This document shows, piece by piece, positions 26,477 through 33,966 of a stretch of DNA of 64,000 nucleotides. Position 1 is the first letter of the stretch. Each line of letters starts with the position of its first letter. Source of the stretch: Halothermothrix sp. (GTDB lineage Bacteria > Bacillota > Halanaerobiia > DY22613); assembly GCA_016841825.1 (NCBI GenBank), contig JAENYK010000001.1, forward strand, positions 62,001 to 126,000. Direction: 5' to 3'. Position numbers and translations under genes: made by a program. Under the pieces are notes generated by a model that saw only the letters and a program-made list of their open reading frames with translations, was not told the DNA's origin and ran no database searches.

Positions 26477-27466
26477 TTAAGGACGACCGGCCATACATAG
26501 AGCTAATAGAGCTTTGGTAATGTGTAGTCTATTCTCAGCTGCATCAAAAACCACAGAGTGAGGGCCGTCAATAACTGCGTCGGTAACTTCATTACCCCGA
26601 TCTGCAGGCAAGGCGTGCAGATAGATAGAATTCTGTGCAGTCATCGCCATCCTTCTCTCATCACAGATCCAATCTCTATATTTCTCACCTAAAGCCAGAG
26701 ATTCTTTCTCATCGGTAGTAGTCAACTGGGCACCCCAACTTTTAGGAATCACCACATGAGCACCTGCAAAAGCCTCATCCATATCATGGGTAATGGTAAA
26801 TTTGCTGCCTGTAGCAGCAGCATTTTCCTTAGCCTGTTCCACAATCTCGGGCATTAATTGGAACTCTTCGGGAAATGCCAGAGTCACATCCATCCCAAAA
26901 CGTGGGAAGAGAAGAATTTGAGATTGAGGTACAGATAATGGTTTCATATAACTCCTAGTATAAGCCCAGATCACAGACACCTTTTTACCTTTAACTTCAT
27001 TGGAAAATTTCTCCTGAATAGTCATCAAATCAGCCATCGCCTGGTTTGGATGATAGATGTCACACTGCATATTGAAGATCGGAATACTGGAATGCTCAGC
27101 AACCTCTCTAATATATTTGTTACCAATACCATAAAAACAGTTTCTGATAGAGATCCCATGCCCATACCTGCTTAACACTTTGGCAGTATCTTTAGGAGCC
27201 TCACCATGACTGATCTGCATCTTGTCAGGTGTTAAGTCATGGGCATGACCACCTAATTGAGTCATACCGGCTTCATGGGAGTTGCGGGTACGGGTCGATT
27301 GTTCAAAAAACATCATAAACAGAGTCTTATCTTGCAGAAGGCGATGAGGAATACCAATCGCGAATTGCCTTTTTAAATCCCTGGCTACATCTAATACCAT
27401 ATTCAGTTCTTCTTTAGTCCACTCCTGGGTTGAAATAAAATGTTTGCCTCTTAATAACGAATGCAT
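26477..27466 (-). CDS. ygeW: YgeW-type knotted carbamoyltransferase
   Basis: 329 residues of the ornithine/aspartate carbamoyltransferase superfamily. The carbamoyl phosphate site is FFEQSTRTRNSHEAG, with HPNQAMADL (HPxQ) and LHALPADRG near the C-terminus. KPLSVPQ after the second strand is the proline-rich loop of the knotted subgroup, as in YgeW. E. coli YgeW is longer (about 396 residues), the difference being mainly near the C-terminal third. It may split a carbamoylated (ureido) intermediate. ATG 27466 follows GGAGG by eight bases. Confidence 0.85.
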   Translation of the reverse strand: MHSLLRGKHFISTQEWTKEELNMVLDVARDLKRQFAIGIPHRLLQDKTLFMMFFEQSTRTRNSHEAGMTQLGGHAHDLTPDKMQISHGEAPKDTAKVLSRYGHGISIRNCFYGIGNKYIREVAEHSSIPIFNMQCDIYHPNQAMADLMTIQEKFSNEVKGKKVSVIWAYTRSYMKPLSVPQSQILLFPRFGMDVTLAFPEEFQLMPEIVEQAKENAAATGSKFTITHDMDEAFAGAHVVIPKSWGAQLTTTDEKESLALGEKYRDWICDERRMAMTAQNSIYLHALPADRGNEVTDAVIDGPHSVVFDAAENRLHITKALLALCMAGRP

Positions 27467-27558
27467 CAAAATAACCTCCTTTAATTTATTAAATATTGTG
27501 CTTATTCATTTATTTTTCAGTTAATTAATAATATTCAGATAAATTTAGTTAGCTCATT

Positions 27559-28782
27559 CTATTCAGTCATTTTAGAGTAGATAATCGGGAAAGCTGCATA
27601 ATAACCTGCTGCTTTAACCAGATGTTCGACAGGAATCTGATCATTAACAGAGTGAGCATAAATCTCATGAGCTGGTCCAAAACCAACACAGGGAACTCCG
27701 TGCATCCCCATAACGGCTACACCATTAGTACTAAATGTCCATTTATCAACTTTTGGTTCTTTCCCAAAAACCTGCCGATAAGTCTCGACAGCACTCAAAA
27801 TCAAAGAATGATCTTCAGGAAGTACCCAGGTTGGGTAATACTTCTCGGTCTCATAGACCAATCCAGTATAACTGGGCGTATCATAAGTCAATACCTTAAC
27901 CTCAGCCTCAATTCCTGCTTCTTTAATCACAGCTTCAATCTGCTGCACAGCCAGTTCTTTATTCTCACCTACAGTCAAACGCCGATCCAGGTGAATATAG
28001 CATTGATCTGGCACTGCACAGAGACTGGGAGTCTTACACTCAATATAAGAGACCGTAATCGTACCTTTACCCAGGAAGGGGTCATCCTTTAAACATTCAT
28101 TCAGCTTCTCAATTCCCTGGAGAATAGGAGCCATCTTATAAACAGCATTCACCCCACGTTCAGGCGCACTTCCGTGACAGGAGATACCTTTAGTGATCAC
28201 AGCCATCTCCATTCTCCCCCGATGACCACGGTAAATGTTCAAATTGGTTGGTTCGGTGATTACCACACATTCTGGTATTAGTTTGTCTTCATTAATTATG
28301 TATTGCCAACATAGACCATCACAATCTTCCTCCTGAACGCTGCCCACCATCCAGAGAGTATAGTCATCAGTCAGCTGAAGATCTTTAATGATCTTACCGG
28401 CATAAACCATACTGACCATCGCACCTTCCTGGTCTGTAGCACCACGTCCGTAAATAATTCCATCCTCTAGCTTACCTTCATAGGGGTTCCATTCCCATTC
28501 ATCAATATCACCGATCCCAACAGTATCAATATGAGCATCCATGGCAATAATCCGGGGCCCACTGCCAATACGGCCCAGAATATTTCCCATCGGATCAATC
28601 TTAACTTCATCAAAACCCACTTTCTCCATCTCTTCCTTAATCCGCTGGATTACTTCAGCTTCCCGAGTACTCTCACTGGGGATTTTGATCAGATCCTGCA
28701 TAAATTGAACCATTTCAGTCTCATAATACTTAGCCCGATTATCAATTCTTTCGACCAGTCCCTGTTCCAATATTCTGGCCAT
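27559..28782 (-). CDS. ygeY: YgeY-family M20 metallohydrolase
   Basis: 407 residues of the M20 dinuclear zinc peptidase/deacylase family. Metal and catalytic motifs are DAHIDTVG, YGRGATDQEGAM, VQEEDCDG and a C-terminal GFGPAHEIYAHS. The pattern, and its position next to ygeW, match YgeY, the hydrolase of the selenium-linked molybdenum hydroxylase clusters. It would hydrolyse an amide or N-carbamoyl intermediate of purine breakdown; this is inferred from context. GGAGG precedes ATG 28782. Confidence 0.88.
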   Translation of the reverse strand: MARILEQGLVERIDNRAKYYETEMVQFMQDLIKIPSESTREAEVIQRIKEEMEKVGFDEVKIDPMGNILGRIGSGPRIIAMDAHIDTVGIGDIDEWEWNPYEGKLEDGIIYGRGATDQEGAMVSMVYAGKIIKDLQLTDDYTLWMVGSVQEEDCDGLCWQYIINEDKLIPECVVITEPTNLNIYRGHRGRMEMAVITKGISCHGSAPERGVNAVYKMAPILQGIEKLNECLKDDPFLGKGTITVSYIECKTPSLCAVPDQCYIHLDRRLTVGENKELAVQQIEAVIKEAGIEAEVKVLTYDTPSYTGLVYETEKYYPTWVLPEDHSLILSAVETYRQVFGKEPKVDKWTFSTNGVAVMGMHGVPCVGFGPAHEIYAHSVNDQIPVEHLVKAAGYYAAFPIIYSKMTE

Positions 28783-28833
28783 TCAAACTCCCTCCTTAAT
28801 TAGGTCTGTAGTTAGTTGATTAATAATATCAGC

Positions 28834-28868
28834 AGCTGTTCTCTAGCCAATTCGCTTACAGAACAGCT
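28834..28868 (-). other. Intra-operon hairpin without T tract
   Basis: A perfect 9-bp inverted repeat (28834-28842 with 28860-28868) between the XRE-cupin gene and ygeY. No U run follows in the direction of transcription, so it may stabilise or process the mRNA rather than end it. Confidence 0.45.
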
Positions 28869-28883
28869 AAATATTTACCTACT

Positions 28884-29423
28884 TTAAAAAGCTGGTGGAG
28901 TCATCGCTGAGTACCAGATGAGGTCTTCATCCCCAATACTGGTCACCCGATGCGGAATCATTGAAAAATAGTAGATACTATCTCCCGGTTCTAACTGATA
29001 AACTTCTTCACCTATCTCAATCTTCATCTCTCCCTGAACCACCCACATACACTCTTCACCCGGATGAGTTAATGGTTCTTCACAGGAAGAAGCACCTGGT
29101 TCTAATCTGGCTTCCATAATCTCCATCTTGCGATTCAGGTCGGGAGAGATTAATTCAAAAGTCAGTTGTGATTCGGGAAATCGTAATACTTTCCGCTCAC
29201 TACGACGGACAACCGGATTATGTTCAGATGTATCCAATAAGAAATAAAAGATCGGTACATCCAGAGCCTCCGAGATCTTTCTTAATGATGTTATCGAAGG
29301 TTCAGCTAACCCCCGTTCAATTTGACTTAAAAAACTGGGAGTACGGCCTATCTTTTCTGAGAGATCAGTCAAACTTAAGCCCTTCTCTTGACGCTTCTGT
29401 CGAATCTTTTGACCCAACATCAT
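28884..29423 (-). CDS. XRE-family regulator with cupin sensor domain
   Basis: 179 residues. The N-terminal helix-turn-helix covers about 3-58 (LSLTDLSEKIGRTPSFLSQIERGLAEPS). The C-terminal cupin, about 105-175, holds LTHPGEECMWVVQGEM and LEPGDSIYYFSMIPHRVTS. PuuR-like regulators of this design sense small metabolites. It lies inside the purine island, 27 bp after the PLP enzyme gene, so it probably controls this island. GTCAT-N6-ATGAC at 30751-30766 is a possible binding site. Confidence 0.9.
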   Translation of the reverse strand: MMLGQKIRQKRQEKGLSLTDLSEKIGRTPSFLSQIERGLAEPSITSLRKISEALDVPIFYFLLDTSEHNPVVRRSERKVLRFPESQLTFELISPDLNRKMEIMEARLEPGASSCEEPLTHPGEECMWVVQGEMKIEIGEEVYQLEPGDSIYYFSMIPHRVTSIGDEDLIWYSAMTPPAF

Positions 29424-29450
29424 AATTCAATCACACCCTTTCAAAGATAC

Positions 29451-30701
29451 TTAGATCAAATCTCGCTCCTGAAGAACTTTATCCAATTGATCAATATCAG
29501 GAGCCAATTTTAGCGGTTCGCCAACAGCTTTCGCAGCATTGGCGATGTCTTTTAAACCATTTCCTGTAATAGCTACTACAAAGGTCTCTTCGGGTGAGAT
29601 TCGCTGATTCTCGATAAGTTTTTTTAAACCAGCAAAACCGGTCACACCAGCCGGTTCACCAAAGACTCCACTATGTCGCCCGATAAATGACTGCATCTCC
29701 AAAATCTCCTGATCTGAAACATTAACCATCAAACCATTCGATTCCCGAACAGCACGTAAAGCCTTCTCTGGATTTCGGGGACTACCAACTGCTATACTAT
29801 CAGCTAATGTATTTTCTTCAGTCTTCTGCCAGTGTTTAGAGGTCTCCCAGGCTCTGGTTAGAGGAGCACATCCCTCTGCCTGTACACCAATCAGTTTAGG
29901 AATCTTAGCAATCATTCCCAACTGATATAGATCATAAAATCCCTTATAAGCACCGGCGATAGTACAACCATCTCCTACAGAGAATACTGCCCAATCAGGA
30001 GCTTGCCAATGCAGCTGCTCACAGATCTCTATAGCGACCGTCTTCTTGCCTTCCACAAGATAAGGATTAATGGCAGCATTTCGATTATACCAGCCATAGC
30101 GTTCTATTGCAGCTGTCGATAGATCAAAAGCATCTCCATAATTACCCTGAACGCTAATTACGGTGGCTCCAAAGATTAAGAGTTGTGCTACCTTTCCTGC
30201 AGGTGCTCTCTGTGGAACAAAGATACAGGCATTGAGAGCATACCCTGATAATGAAGCCACATTACCGGCCAGGGATGAAGCAGCATTACCGGTAGATGAA
30301 CAGGCTACTGTACTGGCTCCGGCTTCTACTGCCTTAACCACAGCAATGGCAGAAGCTCTGTCTTTAAGCGAAGCTGTCGGGTTTAAACCGTCATCTTTAA
30401 TGTATAGTTTATCAACCCCTATAGCTTCTCCCAACTTACAGGCATGATATAAAGGAGTGCCACCTACTCTTAAATTAGGTCGTAGAGTATCAGTTTCTAT
30501 GGGCAAAAGGGGTAGGTATCTCCAAATAGAAAAGTCTCTATCTTCTGCCAGACTCTCTTTAGTCCAAACTTTTTTAATCTGCTCATAATCATAAATAACA
30601 TCTAATATTCCATCAAAACCACAATGCTGACAGGTCGTCTGCTGAGGAGTCGTGGGATACTCTCTTCCACAGGCAATACACCTTAAGTGTTTTACATACA
30701 T
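29451..30701 (-). CDS. Threonine-synthase-like fold-type II PLP enzyme
   Basis: 416 residues. An N-terminal zinc-ribbon-like pair (CIAC, CQHC) is followed by the fold-type II PLP domain. LNPTASLKDRAS carries the Schiff-base lysine, ACSSTGNAASSLAG binds phosphate, and SVGDGCTIAG is the glycine-rich loop. This is the threonine synthase layout. No homoserine or threonine biosynthesis genes are nearby; it heads the purine island at the place where E. coli has ygeX, a PLP 2,3-diaminopropionate ammonia-lyase of the same fold type. A beta-elimination on such an amino acid is a plausible alternative to threonine synthesis. Confidence 0.8.
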   Translation of the reverse strand: MYVKHLRCIACGREYPTTPQQTTCQHCGFDGILDVIYDYEQIKKVWTKESLAEDRDFSIWRYLPLLPIETDTLRPNLRVGGTPLYHACKLGEAIGVDKLYIKDDGLNPTASLKDRASAIAVVKAVEAGASTVACSSTGNAASSLAGNVASLSGYALNACIFVPQRAPAGKVAQLLIFGATVISVQGNYGDAFDLSTAAIERYGWYNRNAAINPYLVEGKKTVAIEICEQLHWQAPDWAVFSVGDGCTIAGAYKGFYDLYQLGMIAKIPKLIGVQAEGCAPLTRAWETSKHWQKTEENTLADSIAVGSPRNPEKALRAVRESNGLMVNVSDQEILEMQSFIGRHSGVFGEPAGVTGFAGLKKLIENQRISPEETFVVAITGNGLKDIANAAKAVGEPLKLAPDIDQLDKVLQERDLI

Positions 30702-30750
30702 AATTACCCTCCTCTACTTAGAATAATAATTCTGGAATATGCTGATGAAG

Positions 30751-30766
30751 GTCATCTCACTATGAC
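30751..30766. promoter_or_regulatory. Candidate operator upstream of the purine island
   Basis: GTCAT-CTCACT-ATGAC is a perfect 5-6-5 inverted repeat about 50 bp before the PLP enzyme start. Short and low in information, it is offered only as a possible XRE-cupin site. The rest of 30702-31059 is A+T-rich and shows nothing recognisable. Confidence 0.25.
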
Positions 30767-31059
30767 AACATTTAAAATAAGTTTTAACACCGACTTTTAA
30801 TGTGGTTTAAATCATTACTATGTATATTCAATATAAGTATATAAATTCCTGCCCGTTTTTTTACATCCGATTAAATTTTTTGCGAATTTTAAATCACATT
30901 TCAAAAAATTAGAGAACTCACTCCAACATAATTTGAACAAAACAATCTCATTAGCTCAAAGTTTGACGAAACCCGAAAGTTACTGTCGACTAATCACCAG
31001 GCTCAAAATAAGATTAATCATTTCTACTAAAAAAAAATTATTTTTACAACAAAAACTAG

Positions 31060-31088
31060 TTGCCAAGGGCCTGAAAACAGAGTATAAT
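31060..31088 (+). promoter_or_regulatory. Sigma-A promoter of the zinc-ribbon gene
   Basis: TTGCCA and TATAAT are separated by 17 bp, with A-rich tracts upstream. The predicted start near 31095 gives an untranslated leader of about 120 nt. Confidence 0.8.
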
Positions 31089-31094
31089 TAGGAT

Positions 31095-31217
31095 GATTGA
31101 TACCACCTGTTGAACATTAAGGTCCGCATAGTTTCCCTAACCTCTCTTGGTAAGCGGTAGATTATGGTCATGTCCCTGGCAACTGGCGGTTAAAACCTAA
31201 AGGAGGTTATTGAAACT
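31095..31217 (+). other. Long untranslated leader of the zinc-ribbon gene
   Basis: About 120 nt, more GC-rich than its surroundings, between the predicted start and the AAAGGAGG ribosome site. Short complementary segments can be paired (TAACC at 31139-31143 with GGTTA late in the leader) but no known riboswitch core was recognised. Its length and composition suggest post-transcriptional control such as a cold-shock-type leader; this is a guess. Confidence 0.4.
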
Positions 31218-31520
31218 ATGGCTTTTGCTGACAAAATTTTGACCTGTAAGGACTGCGGAAAGGACTTTACTTTCACTGCTCGTGAGCAAGCTTTTTATGC
31301 TGAAAAAGGATTTGACAACGAGCCCGGAAGATGTCCAGACTGCCGCAAAGCTCGCAAACAATCAAGAAACAACCATCGTAACAGTGGTGGAAGACAAGGT
31401 AACAAACGTCCATTATACGATACCGTTTGTTCTGCCTGTGGCAGAGAGACTAAGGTTCCTTTCAAACCAACTGGTGAGAGACCCGTATACTGCCGCGATT
31501 GTTTTGAAGAGCATAGATAA
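31218..31520 (+). CDS. Small double zinc-ribbon protein
   Basis: 100 residues. The N-terminal half has CKDCGKDF and CPDCRKARK. The C-terminal half has CSACGRETKVPF and CRDCFEEHR, separated by a basic Asn/Arg/Gly-rich linker. These are two C-x-x-C pairs each, so two zinc ribbons. The lower half resembles the CxxC-20-CxxC small zinc-ribbon proteins common in Firmicutes, of unknown function and probably nucleic-acid binding. It is alone in its transcript, with a consensus promoter, a long leader and a good terminator. Confidence 0.9.
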   Translation: MAFADKILTCKDCGKDFTFTAREQAFYAEKGFDNEPGRCPDCRKARKQSRNNHRNSGGRQGNKRPLYDTVCSACGRETKVPFKPTGERPVYCRDCFEEHR

Positions 31521-31529
31521 GTAAGCAAC

Positions 31530-31565
31530 ATAGTCAGGGAAGCCTATTCTCTGACTATTTTTTTT
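31530..31565 (+). terminator. Terminator after the zinc-ribbon gene
   Basis: An 11-bp stem (31530-31540 with 31548-31558, one G-T pair) followed by eight T. Confidence 0.92.
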
Positions 31566-31642
31566 GAATTCAGCTTTAAGTCTTTTCTTAATTTGTGTTA
31601 TACTAAAGACTGTAGATAAAGAATTTGACAGAGGAGGCTATT

Positions 31643-32149
31643 ATGATACATAAAGCAGTTTTTTTGGATCGTGACGGTGTGATTAATGATAATACGAACC
31701 ATGTAAATCAACCTGAAGACCTGGTTCTATACTCCTGGACTGCATCCTCTATTCGCCGCTTGAAAGAGGCCGGTTACCTTGTCTTTGTAGTGACAAATCA
31801 GGGTGGTATCGAAATGGGGTATTTCACCGAAACCGATCTCAATGCCATTCATGCCCATATGGAAGCAATACTGAAAGAAGAGAATGCTACTCTTGATGAG
31901 ATAATCTTTTGCCCCCATTTTAAAAGCAAATGTGATTGCCGCAAACCCAATCCCGGAATGATTTTAACTCTGGCCCATAAGCACAATGTTGATCTTTCTA
32001 GCTCCTGGATGGTAGGAGATTTTGCTACAGATATTCAGGCCGGAAATGCTGCCGGGTGTAGAACTATTAAAATAGGTGCTCCCGACCCTGATGCAGACCA
32101 TTCCTGCTCAGATTTAAAAAAAGCAGTAGATCATATACTGCACAACTAG
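31643..32149 (+). CDS. gmhB: D-glycero-D-manno-heptose 1,7-bisphosphate 7-phosphatase (HAD)
   Basis: 168 residues of the HAD histidinol-phosphatase-like group. The catalytic motif is FLDRDGVIND, motif II is VVTNQGGI, and MVGDFATDIQAG is the acidic end motif. CPHFKSKCDCRKPNPGM is the zinc loop typical of GmhB. The enzyme removes the 7-phosphate in ADP-heptose synthesis for LPS core or S-layer glycans. No other heptose genes lie nearby. ATG 31643 follows GAGGAGG by five bases; the frame also has an earlier TTG. Confidence 0.85.
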   Translation: MIHKAVFLDRDGVINDNTNHVNQPEDLVLYSWTASSIRRLKEAGYLVFVVTNQGGIEMGYFTETDLNAIHAHMEAILKEENATLDEIIFCPHFKSKCDCRKPNPGMILTLAHKHNVDLSSSWMVGDFATDIQAGNAAGCRTIKIGAPDPDADHSCSDLKKAVDHILHN

Positions 32150-32196
32150 ACCACTAGTAATCTATCATCTGCAGTATCTCCAATATTATAAAGTAC

Positions 32197-32232
32197 GAAA
32201 ACAGCTCCTCTTAATGAGCTGTTTTCATTTTC
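32197..32232 (+). terminator. Terminator after gmhB
   Basis: A perfect 11-bp stem (32197-32207 with 32216-32226), 8-nt loop, then ATTTTC. Confidence 0.75.
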
Positions 32233-32262
32233 AACATCTACAACAATCCAGAGAGTGAACTT

Positions 32263-32345
32263 GTTCAGCTAAAGCTGAACTTCTGAGGCTTTAGCTGGGG
32301 ATTCAACCCCACCTGAAAGGTAGCTCCAACTTATAGCAGGGAAAG
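32263..32345 (+). repeat. Compact hairpin cluster resembling an IS200/IS605-type end
   Basis: A 10-bp perfect inverted repeat (32266-32275 with 32288-32297) overlaps a second 7-bp hairpin (32263-32269 with 32274-32280). A GGGG-ATTCAA-CCCC hairpin (32297-32310) and CCACCTGAAAGGTAG follow. Competing stems plus the GGGGATTCAACCCC block recall subterminal structures and omega-RNA-like ends of IS200/IS605 elements. No transposase or TnpB gene is present, so if mobile it is a remnant. The rest of the 387-bp gap, up to 32500, shows nothing else. Confidence 0.35.
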
Positions 32346-32500
32346 TCATAGAATTTAGATATAACCTTTCGATATTCTTCCTTGTTAATGATTTACCCTT
32401 TCTCTCTCCTGAAAAAATCATAACCTACAGTAAAAAACGATTCTTTTCAAAAAATTCACCTACTCGTGTATCTCCAAAAGTTATCTGATAATCAACTAAC

Positions 32501-32527
32501 AAAAACTCCTCAAGAAGAGGAGTTTTT
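32501..32527 (-). terminator. Terminator after the amidohydrolase
   Basis: A perfect 11-bp stem (32501-32511 with 32517-32527) ending in TTTTT on the minus strand. Confidence 0.88.
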
Positions 32528-32536
32528 GGGCAAAAT

Positions 32537-33709
32537 TTATTTAGTATTATCTACTACTAACTTACCATGCTTAATGACATATTGCAGTGTATCCAGATTA
32601 TTAATATCTTCCAATGGATTGGCGCTAAACACCAGTAAGTCAGCCTTTTTACCTTCTTCGATAGTACCGTATTGATCTTCGACACCCAAGCATTTAGCGC
32701 AATTAAGCGTGGCAGCTTCAATAGCCTGGGCTGTTGTCATGCCTTCTTGAACCAGTAACTTTATCTCAAAACGTAACTGTCCATGTGGATTAAATGGAGA
32801 ACCGGCATCAGTACCAGTAGCCATTTTGACACCCTTTGCTAAAGCAACCCGATAGGCGTCAAAATGCGTTTTAACCAACACTTCCATCTTATCAATCATC
32901 CATTGAGGAAAACCAGAATCTGCCATTACATCATGGAACATTCTGTATGGAGGGGTCAAAGTAGGTACATACCAGGTATCTCGTTCTACCATTAAATCAA
33001 TAGCATCTTCTTCAAAAAGAATACCATGCTCTACAGAATGAATACCTGCCTTAACCGCATCAATACAGGCTTTATTACCACCAATATGAGCAGCTACTTT
33101 ACGCCCATGACGGGCAGCTTCTTCAACTACTACCCTAAATTCCTCTTCAGTGTATTGGGGAGTGCCGGTATCAATGCCATCCTCCATACATCCCCATGTA
33201 CCCATCACTTTTATGAAGTCTACATTATGTGCCAGTTGCTCACGTACAGCCCGTCTTAGCTCAACTTCACCTTCTGCCTGACGTCCACCTTCATACGCAT
33301 GACCGCCAGTCATAGTTATGTACTGACCACAACAATGAATAGATGGTCCCACAAAGATTCCATCCTGCACTGCCTGCCTGATTCTTGTCATCACTTGCTT
33401 ATAACTTCCAACATCTCGAATAAATGTAATACCATCTTTCAAATAATCCTGAAGACGTTTTGCAGTCTTGATTACTAAACTTACCTCATCAAAATCGTAC
33501 ATATAGGGCTCACCTGTAAAAGTTGTGTGCACATGGACATCCATGAAACCAGGAAAAACTACGGCTCCATGTAAATTAATCTTTTCACAACCTTCAGGCA
33601 CAGAATCGGTCAACTCTTTGATAGTGTCACCTTCAATTATAACATTCGTCCGACCACTAATTTCCCACTTCTTCGAATCCAAAACATGACAATTCTTTAA
33701 GACTAACAC
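32537..33709 (-). CDS. Amidohydrolase family protein (imidazolonepropionase/prolidase-like)
   Basis: 390 residues. PGFMDVHVHTTF is the first metal motif. DFIKVMGTWG offers a lysine that may be carboxylated. VAAHIGG, HSVEHGI and GTDAGSPFNPHGQ supply the remaining ligands. The family, often labelled Xaa-Pro dipeptidase or imidazolonepropionase-like, has varied substrates. It starts at GTG 33709 with AAGGGGGT eight bases before. It is monocistronic with its own terminator and separate from the purine island, though a related role cannot be excluded. Confidence 0.82.
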   Translation of the reverse strand: MLVLKNCHVLDSKKWEISGRTNVIIEGDTIKELTDSVPEGCEKINLHGAVVFPGFMDVHVHTTFTGEPYMYDFDEVSLVIKTAKRLQDYLKDGITFIRDVGSYKQVMTRIRQAVQDGIFVGPSIHCCGQYITMTGGHAYEGGRQAEGEVELRRAVREQLAHNVDFIKVMGTWGCMEDGIDTGTPQYTEEEFRVVVEEAARHGRKVAAHIGGNKACIDAVKAGIHSVEHGILFEEDAIDLMVERDTWYVPTLTPPYRMFHDVMADSGFPQWMIDKMEVLVKTHFDAYRVALAKGVKMATGTDAGSPFNPHGQLRFEIKLLVQEGMTTAQAIEAATLNCAKCLGVEDQYGTIEEGKKADLLVFSANPLEDINNLDTLQYVIKHGKLVVDNTK

Positions 33710-33916
33710 TTTATTGACCCCCTTTGCAATTAATATACTTTATATATTCGCTATCTACTGTAAAATTCCTTTATTTTTTTTAATATTTTGTATTATTATC
33801 TTTATACGTATTTTTGTTCATTTTCATCCTATGTAATTTATCTTTTAAGTAGTTTAGACGAATATTTACCTAAGCTAATTATCTTTGCAATCATCTGTTC
33901 CGGGTATATTTATCAC

Positions 33917-33956
33917 AAAAAAAAGCACTGCTTTTTTTAAAAAAACAGTGCTTTTT
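33917..33956 (-). terminator. Terminator after the GNAT-like gene
   Basis: An 11-bp stem (33920-33930 with 33946-33956) with A/T loop and eight T on the minus strand. Confidence 0.88.
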
Positions 33957-33966
33957 GACAATTAGT

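Noticed and set aside
27622-28092. 156-codon plus-strand ORF opposite ygeY
   Set aside because: Antisense to conserved M20 motifs, no ribosome site, low-complexity composition.
31095-31217. Known riboswitch class in the zinc-ribbon leader
   Set aside because: No TPP, SAM, cobalamin, glycine, FMN or purine core sequence was recognisable.
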